Shown: piece by piece, positions 18,128 through 26,004 of the stretch
Layout: each line of letters opens with the position of its first letter
Numbering within the stretch: the first letter of the stretch is position 1
NCBI GenBank assembly: GCA_021838445.1
Contig: JAKCDU010000001.1
Coordinates: 136,889 to 200,888, forward strand
Length of the DNA: 64,000 nt
Source: Actinomycetes bacterium
Lineage (GTDB): Bacteria; Actinomycetota; Acidimicrobiia; Acidimicrobiales; Palsa-688
Direction of reading: 5' to 3'
The notes under the pieces: model-generated
What the model saw: only the letters and a program-made list of their open reading frames with translations
What the model was told of the DNA's origin: nothing
The model's database searches: none
Position numbers and translations under genes: made by a program

Positions 18128-19632
18128 TGCCGTCCGTCCCGCTCGATCAGCTGGTCGGCCTGGCGCGGCCCCCACGTGCCCGCGGCGTATCCGGCCAGGG
18201 GCACCGCCCGGCTCTCCCACGCTTCGAGGATGGGGTCGACGATCTGCCACGCCTGGTCCACCTCGTCGCTGCGGATGAACAGTGTGGGGTCGCCGACCAT
18301 GGCGTCGAGGAGGAGTCGCTCGTAGGCCTCGGGAGGGTCCTCCATGAAGGCCGAACCGTAGGACATGTCCATCAGCACGTCACGGACGTTGAAGGCCTGC
18401 CCGGGGACCTTGGCCCCGAAGCGCAGGGCCACCCCCTCGTCGGGTTGGATGCGCAGGACGAGGGCGTTGGGCCGCAGATCCCGGCTCTCGGCCTTGCCGA
18501 AGGCCAGGTGGGGCACGCTGTGGAACTGCAGGGCGACCTCGGTGAGGCGCTTGGGAAGTCGCTTGCCGGTACGGATGTAGATGGGGACGCCGGCCCAGCG
18601 CCAGTTGTCGCACATCAGCTTCATGGCCACGTAGGTCTCGGTCTGGCTGTTCGGACTCACGTCCGGCTCTTCCCGGTAGGCCGGGACCGCCTTGCCCTCG
18701 CTCCAGCCACTGTCGTACTGCGCCCTCACCACGTCGGCGCGCACCGCCTCAGGGGTGGGGATCACGACGGAGCGCAGGGCTTTGACCTTCTCGTCCCGTA
18801 TGCCCTGGGCGTCGATCGACCCGGGCGGCTCCATGAGGGTGAGGGACAGGACCTGCATCACGTGGTTCTGGACGATGTCGCGCAGCGCTCCGGCGGTCTC
18901 GTAGAAGCCGCCCCGCTTCTCCACGCCGAGGGACTCGGCCACGGTGATCTGCACGTGGTCGATGTAGCTGCGGTTCCACAGTGGCTCGAATATGGCGTTG
19001 GCGAAGCGCAGGGCCAGGACGTTCTGGACCGTTTCCTTACCCAGGTAGTGGTCGATCCGGTAGACCTGCGACTCGTCGAAGGTGCGGTGCAGGGCGGTGT
19101 CGAGCAGACGGGCGCTGTGGAGATCGCGCCCGAAGGGCTTCTCGATGACCAGACGGACCGAGGTGTCGGCCGTGGGTGGCCGGTTGAGACCGGCTGCGCC
19201 GAGGCCGTCGGCTACTTCCTCGAAGACGGCCGGGATGGTCGCCAGGTAGAAGGTTCGGTTGCCGGTGGCGCCGATCTGCCCCTCTACCTCGGTGATCACC
19301 TTGGCCAGGTTGGTGAACGTCGAGGGGTCGGAGTAGTCCCCGGTCACGTACCGGCTCTGCTTTACCAGGGCGGTCCACGCCGCGTCACCGTCAGGGACGG
19401 CGTCGGTCATCAGCTGGCGGAACCCGTCGTCGGACAGCTCGGTGCGGGCTACCCCGACGATGGCGAAGGAATGGGCGAGCAGCCGGCGCCTCGACAGCTG
19501 CTCGATGGCCGGCAGCAGCTTGCGGGCGGTGAGGTCGCCCGAGGCGCCCACCACGATCAGCACTCCCGCGGGCACCCTCCGGGTGGCGTCGATGCCTTCG
19601 GCGAGGGGGTTGGGAGGTGGTATCTCGCTCAA
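18112..19632 (-). CDS. zwf: Glucose-6-phosphate 1-dehydrogenase
   Basis: A 506-residue enzyme that oxidises glucose 6-phosphate and makes NADPH. The coenzyme fold is VVGASGDLTARKLLPAI and the active-site motif RIDHYLGKETVQN is complete; IEKPFGRDL is also conserved. The start TTG 19632 overlaps the tal stop (TTGA) and begins LSEIPPPNPLAEG; the region further upstream lies within tal. Length is standard. As the committing NADPH source it could supply the OYE reductases encoded downstream in the same run. Confidence 0.95.
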   Translation of the reverse strand: MSEIPPPNPLAEGIDATRRVPAGVLIVVGASGDLTARKLLPAIEQLSRRRLLAHSFAIVGVARTELSDDGFRQLMTDAVPDGDAAWTALVKQSRYVTGDYSDPSTFTNLAKVITEVEGQIGATGNRTFYLATIPAVFEEVADGLGAAGLNRPPTADTSVRLVIEKPFGRDLHSARLLDTALHRTFDESQVYRIDHYLGKETVQNVLALRFANAIFEPLWNRSYIDHVQITVAESLGVEKRGGFYETAGALRDIVQNHVMQVLSLTLMEPPGSIDAQGIRDEKVKALRSVVIPTPEAVRADVVRAQYDSGWSEGKAVPAYREEPDVSPNSQTETYVAMKLMCDNWRWAGVPIYIRTGKRLPKRLTEVALQFHSVPHLAFGKAESRDLRPNALVLRIQPDEGVALRFGAKVPGQAFNVRDVLMDMSYGSAFMEDPPEAYERLLLDAMVGDPTLFIRSDEVDQAWQIVDPILEAWESRAVPLAGYAAGTWGPRQADQLIERDGRQWRTP

Positions 19633-20735
19633 TGACCGTTCCCGGTGATGGCGTTGGCCTTCTCCGAGAGGGACGCGATCAGCTCGTCCCAGCTCTTGGT
19701 GAACGAAGCCACCCCCTCCTGCTCCAGCGTCCGTGACACATCGACCATGTCCAGGCCGGCCTCGGGCAGGTCGTCGTCGAGGAGTCGGCGGGCGCCATCG
19801 ACGTCGAGGTCCACCGTCCGGGCCACTGTGCCGTGGTCCAAGAAGGCGTCCACCGTGGCATCGGGCATGGTGTTGACGGTGTGGCGACCGATCAGCTGGT
19901 CGACGTAGAGCAGGTCGGGGTAGGCCGGGTTCTTGGTGGAGGTGGAGGCCCACAGCGGGCGCTGCGGGTGGGCGCCCTGGGCGGCCAGGGCCTCCCAACG
20001 GGGCCCGCTGAACTTCTCCTCGAACAGGGCGTAGGCCAACTTGGCCTGGGCCACCGCGGCCCGACCGGCGAGGGCCGGCTCGGCGCCGGCTTTCTCCAGC
20101 CTGCGGTCCACCTCGGTGTCGACCCGGCTGACGAAGAACGACGCCACGCTGTGCACCGCGCCGAGGTCGCCGCCGTCGCCGGCCAGCACCTCCAGACCCT
20201 CGATGTAAGCCTCTACCACAGCTTCATACCGGGGCAGGCTGAATATCAACGTGACGTTGATGTTGCGACCTTCGGAGATCATCTTCCGCACGGCCGGAAC
20301 CCCCTCCTCGGTGGCGGGGATTTTGACCATCAGGTTGGGTAATGAGATGCGCTCGTGTAGGTTCCGGGCCGCCTCGATGGTCGGGTCGGTCAGGTTGGCG
20401 AGGCTGGGCGCGACCTCGAGCGAGACGAATCCGTCGGCGCCCCCCGAGGCGTCGTGGACGGGGCGCAGGATGGCGCAGGCGTCGATGACGTCGTCGACCG
20501 CCATGTCCCAGAACGCCGCTTCCACCGACTGGCGCTCGATGAGCTGGCGGAACTGCTCGTCGTAGGCGTCGGACCCGGTCATGGCCTTCTGGAAGATGGT
20601 CGGGTTGGAGGTCACGCCCCGGATGCCCGAGTCGACCAGCTTCTGCAGGCCGCCCTGGCGGAGCGACGGACGGTTCAGGTTATCGATCCAGGGGCTCTGG
20701 CCCTGGATCAGGTAGAGGTCGTGCAGGGTGGTCAT
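19629..20735 (-). CDS. tal: Transaldolase
   Basis: A 368-residue transaldolase of the long actinobacterial type, transferring dihydroxyacetone units between sedoheptulose 7-phosphate and glyceraldehyde 3-phosphate. Visible motifs are GIRGVTSNPTIFQKAM, LMVKIPATEEG with the Schiff-base Lys, NINVTLIFS and LWASTSTKNPAYPD. ATG 20735 overlaps the tkt stop as ATGA. It ends with a short His tail (ITGNGH). Confidence 0.95.
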   Translation of the reverse strand: MTTLHDLYLIQGQSPWIDNLNRPSLRQGGLQKLVDSGIRGVTSNPTIFQKAMTGSDAYDEQFRQLIERQSVEAAFWDMAVDDVIDACAILRPVHDASGGADGFVSLEVAPSLANLTDPTIEAARNLHERISLPNLMVKIPATEEGVPAVRKMISEGRNINVTLIFSLPRYEAVVEAYIEGLEVLAGDGGDLGAVHSVASFFVSRVDTEVDRRLEKAGAEPALAGRAAVAQAKLAYALFEEKFSGPRWEALAAQGAHPQRPLWASTSTKNPAYPDLLYVDQLIGRHTVNTMPDATVDAFLDHGTVARTVDLDVDGARRLLDDDLPEAGLDMVDVSRTLEQEGVASFTKSWDELIASLSEKANAITGNGH

Positions 20736-22741
20736 TGGTCGTCCTCCTCGTCGAAATCGTCGTCGTATCCCTCGATGGAGTCGAGCAGCATGGCGGCCCG
20801 GGCCGCCACGTTCTCGGGGGTGAAGCCGAAGGCATCGAGGACCTCCTGGCCCGGCCCCGAAGCGCCGAAGTGGTCGATCGACACCGAATCGTCTGCCCAG
20901 CGGGCCCAACCGAACGAGGTGGCCGCCTCGACGGCCAGCACCGGTGCGCCGGGGCCGAGAACGGCGTCCTGGTAGTCGTCGTCCTGTTCGTCGAAGAGGT
21001 CCCAACTCGGCATGGACACCACCCGGGCGGTGATGCCCTGCTGGTCGAGCAGCCCGGCCGCGGCCACGCACACCGACACCTCCGACCCGGTCCCGATGAG
21101 CACCACGTCGGGGTCGTCGGCCCCTTCCACGAGGATGTAGGCCCCCCTCTCGAGGTTGACGCCGAGCTCGGCCGTGCCCTCCAGCACGGGCAGGTCCTGG
21201 CGGCTGAGGATCAGCGCCGTGGGACCGTCGCGCTCCACGGCCACCCGCAGGGCGTGGGCCGATTCGTTGGCGTCGGCCGGGCGGATGACCCGCAGGCCGG
21301 GGATGGCCCTCACCGCCGCCAGCTGCTCGATCGGCTGGTGGGTCGGGCCGTCCTCACCGAGGCCGACCGAGTCATGGGTCCAGAAGTAGATGACCTTGGC
21401 CTCCGACAGTGCGGCGAGCCTCACCGAGCCGCGCATGTAGTCGCTGAAGGTGAAGAAGGTGCCCCCGATGGGGATGACCCCGCCGTGGAGGGCCATGCCG
21501 TTCATGGCTCCGCCCATGCCGTGCTCGCGCACCCCGTAGGCGATGGCCCGGCCCCCGGGCTGCTCGTAGCTCTGGAGGGGCTCGTCGTCGAGCTTGGTCC
21601 CGGTGTTCCCGGTGAGGTCGGCGCCCCCCGAGACGAGGGCCGGGACGTCGGGGAGGATGGCGTTGAGAGCCGCCTTCACCGAGTTGCGGGTGGCCACCGA
21701 CTCCCCCGCCTTCCACGACGGGAGGTGGTTCTGCCAGCCGGACTTGCCGGTCTGGGCCCACGAGGCGTCCCAGGCGGCCCGGTCGCCGCCGTAGTCACCC
21801 AGGCGCTTCTGCCACTCGGCCTGGCGGCTCGCGCCCCTCCGGCCCGCGGCGCGGTACATCTCGAGCACCTCGGCGGGGACGTGGAACTCCTCGTCGGGGG
21901 GCAGCCCGAGGATGTCCTTGGTGGCCCGGATCTCCTCGGTGCCGAGCGGCGAACCGTGGGCCTTCGGGCTGTCGGTCATGTGGGGGGCTGGGTAGCCGAT
22001 GTGGCTGCGCAGGATGAGCAGGCTGGGCCGTTCCTCTTCGGCCATGGCCCGGCGCAGGCCGGCCTCGAGCGCGTCGGTGTCGTTGGCCACCTCCCCGAGG
22101 TGCTCCACGTGCCAGCCGTAGGCCCCGAAGCGCAGGGCGGCGTCGTCGGTGAGGGCGATCTCGGTGGGGCCGTCGATGGTGATGTGATTGTCGTCGTAGA
22201 CGTAGATCAGCCGGCCCAGCGCAAGGTGTCCGGCCAGCGAGGCGGCCTCGTGGGAGATGCCTTCCATCAGGTCGCCGTCGCTGCACACGACGAAGGTGTG
22301 GTGGTCCGTGAGCTCTGAGCCGTAACGGCTGCGGAGTATGCGCTCGGCCATCCCCAGGCCGACGCCGTTGGCGAACCCCTGCCCGAGGGGGCCGGTGGTG
22401 ACCTCGATGCCCGGGAGGTGGTGCACCTCGGGGTGGCCGGGGGTGCGGCTGTGCAGCTTCCGGAAGTGCTCGAGGTCCTCCAACTCGAGCCCGTAGCCGG
22501 TCAGATAGAGCATCGAGTACAGCAGGATGCAGGCGTGGCCGCAGGAGAGCACGAAGCGGTCGCGATCGGGCCAGTCCGGGTCCGAGGCGTCATAGTTCAT
22601 CACTCGCGTCCAAAGGACGTGGGCCAGCGGGGCCAGCGCCATGGCGGTGCCCGGATGGCCGGAGTTGGCACGCTGTGGGGCGTCCATGGCCAAGCCCCGG
22701 ATGACGTTGATGCCCAGCTGTTCCAGGTCGCGGTCGCTCAT
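20732..22741 (-). CDS. tkt: Transketolase
   Basis: A 669-residue thiamine-diphosphate enzyme of the pentose phosphate pathway. Motifs include ANSGHPGTAMALAP, GPLGQGFANGVG, the ThDP motif SDGDLMEGISHEAA through DDNHITIDG, and YGVREHGMGGAMNG and THDSVGLGEDGPTHQP of the pyrimidine domain. ATG 22741 is preferred over GTG 22759 because a TAGGGT -10-like box ends 7 nt before the ATG and overlaps the longer version. It is the first gene of the minus-strand run, so transcription of the whole series probably starts here. Confidence 0.96.
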   Translation of the reverse strand: MSDRDLEQLGINVIRGLAMDAPQRANSGHPGTAMALAPLAHVLWTRVMNYDASDPDWPDRDRFVLSCGHACILLYSMLYLTGYGLELEDLEHFRKLHSRTPGHPEVHHLPGIEVTTGPLGQGFANGVGLGMAERILRSRYGSELTDHHTFVVCSDGDLMEGISHEAASLAGHLALGRLIYVYDDNHITIDGPTEIALTDDAALRFGAYGWHVEHLGEVANDTDALEAGLRRAMAEEERPSLLILRSHIGYPAPHMTDSPKAHGSPLGTEEIRATKDILGLPPDEEFHVPAEVLEMYRAAGRRGASRQAEWQKRLGDYGGDRAAWDASWAQTGKSGWQNHLPSWKAGESVATRNSVKAALNAILPDVPALVSGGADLTGNTGTKLDDEPLQSYEQPGGRAIAYGVREHGMGGAMNGMALHGGVIPIGGTFFTFSDYMRGSVRLAALSEAKVIYFWTHDSVGLGEDGPTHQPIEQLAAVRAIPGLRVIRPADANESAHALRVAVERDGPTALILSRQDLPVLEGTAELGVNLERGAYILVEGADDPDVVLIGTGSEVSVCVAAAGLLDQQGITARVVSMPSWDLFDEQDDDYQDAVLGPGAPVLAVEAATSFGWARWADDSVSIDHFGASGPGQEVLDAFGFTPENVAARAAMLLDSIEGYDDDFDEEDDQ

Positions 22742-22748
22742 GAGGCCA

Positions 22749-22754
22749 ACCCTA
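22749..22754 (-). promoter_or_regulatory. Candidate -10 box TAGGGT for the tkt operon
   Basis: On the minus strand TAGGGT is followed by a 7-nt spacer and the tkt ATG, with no Shine-Dalgarno. This spacing places the transcription start at or next to the A of ATG, so the transcript is probably leaderless. Confidence 0.45.
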
Positions 22755-22796
22755 CCCACGCCGGCATCCCCTCCCGTACGATGACCCGTCCGGCCC

Positions 22797-22827
22797 GGCC
22801 CCCCGGCCCCGCTGGTGGCCGGGGGCC
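22797..22827 (-). terminator. GC-rich hairpin after the 129-residue protein gene
   Basis: The arms 22797-22808 and 22817-22827 form an 11-bp stem with one bulged base and an 8-nt loop. It lies downstream of the gene encoded at 22854-23243 and upstream of the tkt promoter on the same strand. There is no T-run, so intrinsic termination is uncertain. Confidence 0.4.
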
Positions 22828-22853
22828 CCGAGGATCTCGCCGGGCCGGGAAGC

Positions 22854-23243
22854 TCAGACGGGGGGCAGAAGGGTGAGCGGGACGACGGTGGCGGGACCGT
22901 CGGGGAGCAGCCGGCAGTGGGCCTCGATCGTCCCGTAGGCGTGGTACTCGAGTTCGCCCCGGATCAGGCGGTAGGTGAACTTCCCGGGCTCGACCTGGAA
23001 CGGAGACACGTTGCGGGCGACCTGCTCGCCGGCCTCGTCCCGGAAGATCACCTCCAGCACGCCCTGACCCTCCTCGTCGGGCCGGCAGCGGATGAAGACG
23101 ATCAGGTGGGGGCTGACGGCCACGGGCGGCTGGCTCGGGGCTGGCAGGGAGAACATGATCCCCGTCAGGTCTATGCGGGTGGAGGGACCGGGAACCGGTC
23201 TCAGATCGATGTTCTCGGCGAACAGTGCTGAGAGGATGTCCAT
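22854..23243 (-). CDS. Conserved hypothetical protein (DUF6941-like)
   Basis: A 129-residue protein beginning MDILSALFAENIDLRPVPG and predicted to be mostly beta strand (FSLPAP, VSPHLIVFIRCRPD, VLEVIFRDEAGEQVARN, VVPLTLLPPV). The pattern of an N-terminal statement about IDL-TGIMFSLPAP and a beta sandwich reminds me of small actinobacterial proteins of the DUF6941 type, but I am unsure of the family. No signal peptide or membrane segment is seen. A TAGCCT box 9 nt before the ATG suggests its own promoter. Confidence 0.75.
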   Translation of the reverse strand: MDILSALFAENIDLRPVPGPSTRIDLTGIMFSLPAPSQPPVAVSPHLIVFIRCRPDEEGQGVLEVIFRDEAGEQVARNVSPFQVEPGKFTYRLIRGELEYHAYGTIEAHCRLLPDGPATVVPLTLLPPV

Positions 23244-23252
23244 TTGGCGCGG

Positions 23253-23258
23253 AGGCTA
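23253..23258 (-). promoter_or_regulatory. Candidate -10 box TAGCCT
   Basis: TAGCCT on the minus strand lies 9 nt before ATG 23243, with no ribosome binding site between. It fits the leaderless pattern seen at several genes in this window. Confidence 0.35.
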
Positions 23259-23287
23259 GCCGAGCGACCGGGGTGGCCCGGCACCGG

Positions 23288-24040
23288 TCAGGCGGCCCGT
23301 TGGGCGTTGGCCGTGAGCCGGGGTTCGGCGTGGCGGACGGTGAGCCACTTCAACCGACCGGCCAGCGCGACCAGCCACCACGCCGGGTCGATCTCCCGCC
23401 GGGCGAATGACAGCCGGGCGGAGGTGGGCGCGGCGTGGTGGTTGCTGTGGAGGCCCTCGCCTCCGGTCAGCCAGGCCAGCCACTGGGAGTTGGTGGCCAG
23501 GCCTTCGAAGGGGCGCTTGCCGAACGTGTGGCCCACGGCGTTGACCGCCGAGTTGAGGCCGAGGTAGGCGACCGCGTGTACGCCCGAGGCGATGGCGGTC
23601 ATCTCCCAGTTCATGCCGAAGACGAAGTAGAGGCCGGCGATGCCGATGGCCAGGCCGAGCAGGGCGTGGTCGAACAGGACCCGGTCCCAGCGGTCGGCCG
23701 GCATGTCCTTGGCGTACTTCTCGACGGTTACCCCGTCCTTGGCCACCCGCCGGTAGAGCACGACGTTTCCGACCTGGACGTGCCAGAAGCCTTCCAGCTT
23801 GGGCGAGTGGGGGTCCCCCTCGGTGTCGGTGTAGGCGTGGTGACGCCGGTGCACCCCGACCCACTGGCGGGGCCGCACCCCGGTGCTGATCCAGGTGAGG
23901 AACCGGCAGGCGAAACGCAGCCCCGGAGACATGGTGATGGCGCGGTGCGACAGGGTGCGGTGCAAGAAGATGGTGGTGAGGAAGATGGCCACCTGGCACG
24001 TGGCCAGACCAACTACTACCGCCACCAAGATGTTTGTCAC
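23288..24040 (-). CDS. Acyl-CoA / fatty acid delta-9-type desaturase
   Basis: A membrane di-iron desaturase. The three histidine boxes are complete: HRTLSH, HRRHH and GLHSNHH, with hydrophobic stretches around VVVGLATCQVAIFLTTIFL and LGLAIGIAGLYFVFGM. It would introduce a double bond into membrane fatty acids. The start is uncertain: GTG 24040 (VTNILVAVVVG) is where family members usually begin and is adopted here; the longest frame starts at ATG 24109 and adds 23 residues without homology or Shine-Dalgarno. It is divergent from the LON-domain gene. Electron donor cannot be inferred. Confidence 0.88.
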   Translation of the reverse strand: MTNILVAVVVGLATCQVAIFLTTIFLHRTLSHRAITMSPGLRFACRFLTWISTGVRPRQWVGVHRRHHAYTDTEGDPHSPKLEGFWHVQVGNVVLYRRVAKDGVTVEKYAKDMPADRWDRVLFDHALLGLAIGIAGLYFVFGMNWEMTAIASGVHAVAYLGLNSAVNAVGHTFGKRPFEGLATNSQWLAWLTGGEGLHSNHHAAPTSARLSFARREIDPAWWLVALAGRLKWLTVRHAEPRLTANAQRAA

Positions 24041-24246
24041 GGCCGGAAACTTACCCGACCGCCGGTGCGCCACCGGGGCAGGCGACACGTCTTGAGCCGT
24101 TGGTCCCATCCGGGGCAGAATCGGGCCGGCTCCCGGGGCGGAGTGGCCATTGGGGGAGCGGAGAGGGTATTCATCACGGTCATGGAAAGCTTCCTCGGCG
24201 CCGGATCGGGGTGGGGGGTGGTCGTCGGGTCCGGGGCTGGGCGACG

Positions 24247-24873
24247 GTGAGCCGTTACCTGCCGGTATTCCCCCTCGGCAGTCCGCTGGTGCCCACCCAG
24301 ATCCTGCCGCTCCACGTGTTCGAGGACCGCTACCGCTTGCTGATGGAGACCCTCACGGCGTTCGGCTCGAGCGCCGAGATGGGGGTGGTCATGATCGAGC
24401 GGGGCAGTGAGGTCGGCGGCGGGGACCAGCGGGCGGCGGTGGGCACCGTCGCCCACCTGATCGAGTCCGAGCGCCTCGGCGACGGGCGCTGGGTGGCCAT
24501 ATTCGTCGGCTCGCACCGCTTCTCGGTCGAGCGCTGGCTCGACGACGACCCCTATCCCCAGGCCATCGTGGAGGAGCGCGCCGACGAGGACTGGGACCCG
24601 GCCGAGGGTCCTTTGCTGGACGCCCTCGAGCTCTCGGTGCGCCACGCTTTGTCTCTGGCCGGGGAGCTGGGGGAGCAGGTTGGCGGTCCCGGCTTCGCCC
24701 TTTCCGACCAACCGGTGGTGGCGGCTTGGGAGCTCTGCGCCCGGGCCCCGCTCGGGCCGCTCGACCGCCAGGGCCTGCTTTCGGCGCCCAACCGCCACGA
24801 TCGTCTGCTGCTGCTCGACCGCCTGGTGAGCGATGCGACGGCGCTGCTTGCATTCCGTCTGGGAGGGCGGTAA
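24247..24873 (+). CDS. LON peptidase N-terminal substrate-binding domain protein
   Basis: A 208-residue stand-alone LON N-terminal (PUA-like) domain protein without ATPase or protease domains. It begins YLPVFPLGSPLVPTQILPLHVFEDRYRLL, the hallmark of the family, followed by GTVAHLIESERLGDGRW and a helical C-terminal bundle. Such proteins are common in actinobacteria; they may recognise unfolded substrates, but the function is unproven. GTG 24247 is chosen at the family N-terminus; upstream frame codons are the divergent promoter region. Confidence 0.88.
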   Translation: MSRYLPVFPLGSPLVPTQILPLHVFEDRYRLLMETLTAFGSSAEMGVVMIERGSEVGGGDQRAAVGTVAHLIESERLGDGRWVAIFVGSHRFSVERWLDDDPYPQAIVEERADEDWDPAEGPLLDALELSVRHALSLAGELGEQVGGPGFALSDQPVVAAWELCARAPLGPLDRQGLLSAPNRHDRLLLLDRLVSDATALLAFRLGGR

Positions 24874-24886
24874 GGATGACTGGACT

Positions 24887-25279
24887 GTGACCGGTGCTGA
24901 CACCTCTGGGACGAGCGGCTCGCCGGGTTCCGGCCGCCCTGACCCACACGGCGGGGATGGAGACGGGTTCGGGACCCATGTGAGCGAACTGGTGGCGCTC
25001 ATCGTCGCCTACGCCAAGCAGGAGACCGTCGCGCCCTTGAAGAACCTCGGGCGCTACGTGGCTTGGGGGGTGGCCGGAGCGGTGCTGTTCGCGGTCGGCG
25101 GTGCCATGCTGACCCTCACCGCCGTCCGGGCCGTGCAGACCGAGACGGCCCCCCACCTGACCGGCAATCTCACCTGGGTGCCCTATCTGGGCGGAGTGGT
25201 CGTGGCCGCGAGCGGTCTGGCCTGGGCCGTTCTGCGGATCGTCAAGGGTGATGAGGCCCTGAGGATCCGGCGCGGATGA
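24887..25279 (+). CDS. Holin-X-like small membrane protein
   Basis: A 130-residue protein with a Gly/Ser-rich N-terminus, an amphipathic helix (VSELVALIVAYAKQETVAPLKNLG) and two transmembrane segments (YVAWGVAGAVLFAVGGAMLTL and YLGGVVVAASGLAWAVLRI). This matches the phage-holin superfamily III / actinobacterial Holin-X type, chromosomal proteins of unknown role. GTG 24887 follows AAGGA by 11 nt. It begins a tight cassette of three small membrane proteins joined by ATGA and GTGA overlaps. Confidence 0.7.
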   Translation: MTGADTSGTSGSPGSGRPDPHGGDGDGFGTHVSELVALIVAYAKQETVAPLKNLGRYVAWGVAGAVLFAVGGAMLTLTAVRAVQTETAPHLTGNLTWVPYLGGVVVAASGLAWAVLRIVKGDEALRIRRG

Positions 25280-25521
25280 GCCCCAAGCTTCCCAGCCGTC
25301 CGGTGCATGGTTCGGGTCCCGGGGGCCGCATCGAGCTACGTGACATCCAATCCAAGCTGGAGGACATCCGCGGCGACGCCGACGAGACCACCGAGAAGGC
25401 CAAGCCGGTAGTGGTGATAGGCGCCGTGGTCGGCGTGGTGGTGCTCGTCGGCGTGGCCTTCTACCTGGGTCGGCGCAAGGGCCGTCGCAAGTCGACCTGG
25501 GTGGAGATCAGGAGACTGTGA
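25276..25521 (+). CDS. Single-pass membrane protein, unknown function
   Basis: An 81-residue protein with a charged N-terminal helix (IELRDIQSKLEDIRGDADET), one transmembrane segment (VVVIGAVVGVVVLVGVAFYLG) and a very basic tail ([16 protein letters not shown]). Start ATG overlaps the preceding stop (ATGA). Not recognised; topology suggests a positively charged cytoplasmic C-terminus. Confidence 0.72.
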   Translation: MSPKLPSRPVHGSGPGGRIELRDIQSKLEDIRGDADETTEKAKPVVVIGAVVGVVVLVGVAFYLGRRKGRRKSTWVEIRRL

Positions 25522-25796
25522 TCAGCGGGCGAAGTGGTGCTCCCGGGGGCCGTTCCGGCTCGGCCCACCCCGTGACGAGGAGCCTGATGAGCAGGTTGGT
25601 CCTGCGGGGGATGCGGGAGGGCTGGCGTCGCGGTGTCATGGACGGCAGCCCGCTGTGGGCCGGCGTCGGAGGCTTGGCCCTTCTCGGGTTCTTGGCGGGC
25701 CGGGCCTGGCGCAAGGAGGCCGAGCTGGTCTTCTCGGAGAAGCTGGGCCCCGGCCAGGTCATCCGTATCGCCCACGAAGCCGCCCCGCTTCCCTAG
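25518..25796 (+). CDS. Small membrane protein, unknown function
   Basis: A 92-residue protein with one probable membrane helix ([20 protein letters not shown]) between basic regions, ending [22 protein letters not shown] 25518 overlaps the previous stop (GTGA). The C-terminal phrase [11 protein letters not shown] is typical of a recurrent actinobacterial small protein, but I know no function. It closes the three-gene membrane cassette. Confidence 0.7.
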   Translation: MISGRSGAPGGRSGSAHPVTRSLMSRLVLRGMREGWRRGVMDGSPLWAGVGGLALLGFLAGRAWRKEAELVFSEKLGPGQVIRIAHEAAPLP

Positions 25797-25803
25797 CGGG
25801 CCC

Positions 25804-26004
25804 GTGAGAGTTCATCTTCGCAACCCGTCGCGGGAGATCGATGTCCCCGGGCCGATGACGGTGACCACCCTGCTCGGCCGCCTCGAGCTCAACCGGGAGT
25901 CCGTGCTGGTGATCGTGGACGGCACCCTGGTCACCGGCGACGCCCGCCTATCCGACGAGTCCACCGTCGAGGTGCGCCCCGTGATCTCGGGTGGGGCCCA
26001 GTGA
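25804..26004 (+). CDS. TtuB/ThiS-like beta-grasp sulfur carrier protein
   Basis: A 66-residue ubiquitin-fold protein: [32 protein letters not shown], and C-terminal [14 protein letters not shown]. The EV-x-ISGG ending resembles Thermus TtuB, the sulfur donor for 2-thiolation of tRNA T54, but here two residues (Ala-Gln) follow the di-glycine that normally must be C-terminal for adenylation. The gene overlaps ttuA as GTGA, supporting a donor role for TtuA. GTG 25804 is the start; the longer frame belongs to the previous gene's DNA. Confidence 0.8.
   Translation: MRVHLRNPSREIDVPGPMTVTTLLGRLELNRESVLVIVDGTLVTGDARLSDESTVEVRPVISGGAQ

Noticed and set aside
20735-22318. Plus-strand ORF of 527 codons across tkt
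   Set aside because: No recognisable domain, whereas tkt on the other strand is complete and highly conserved.
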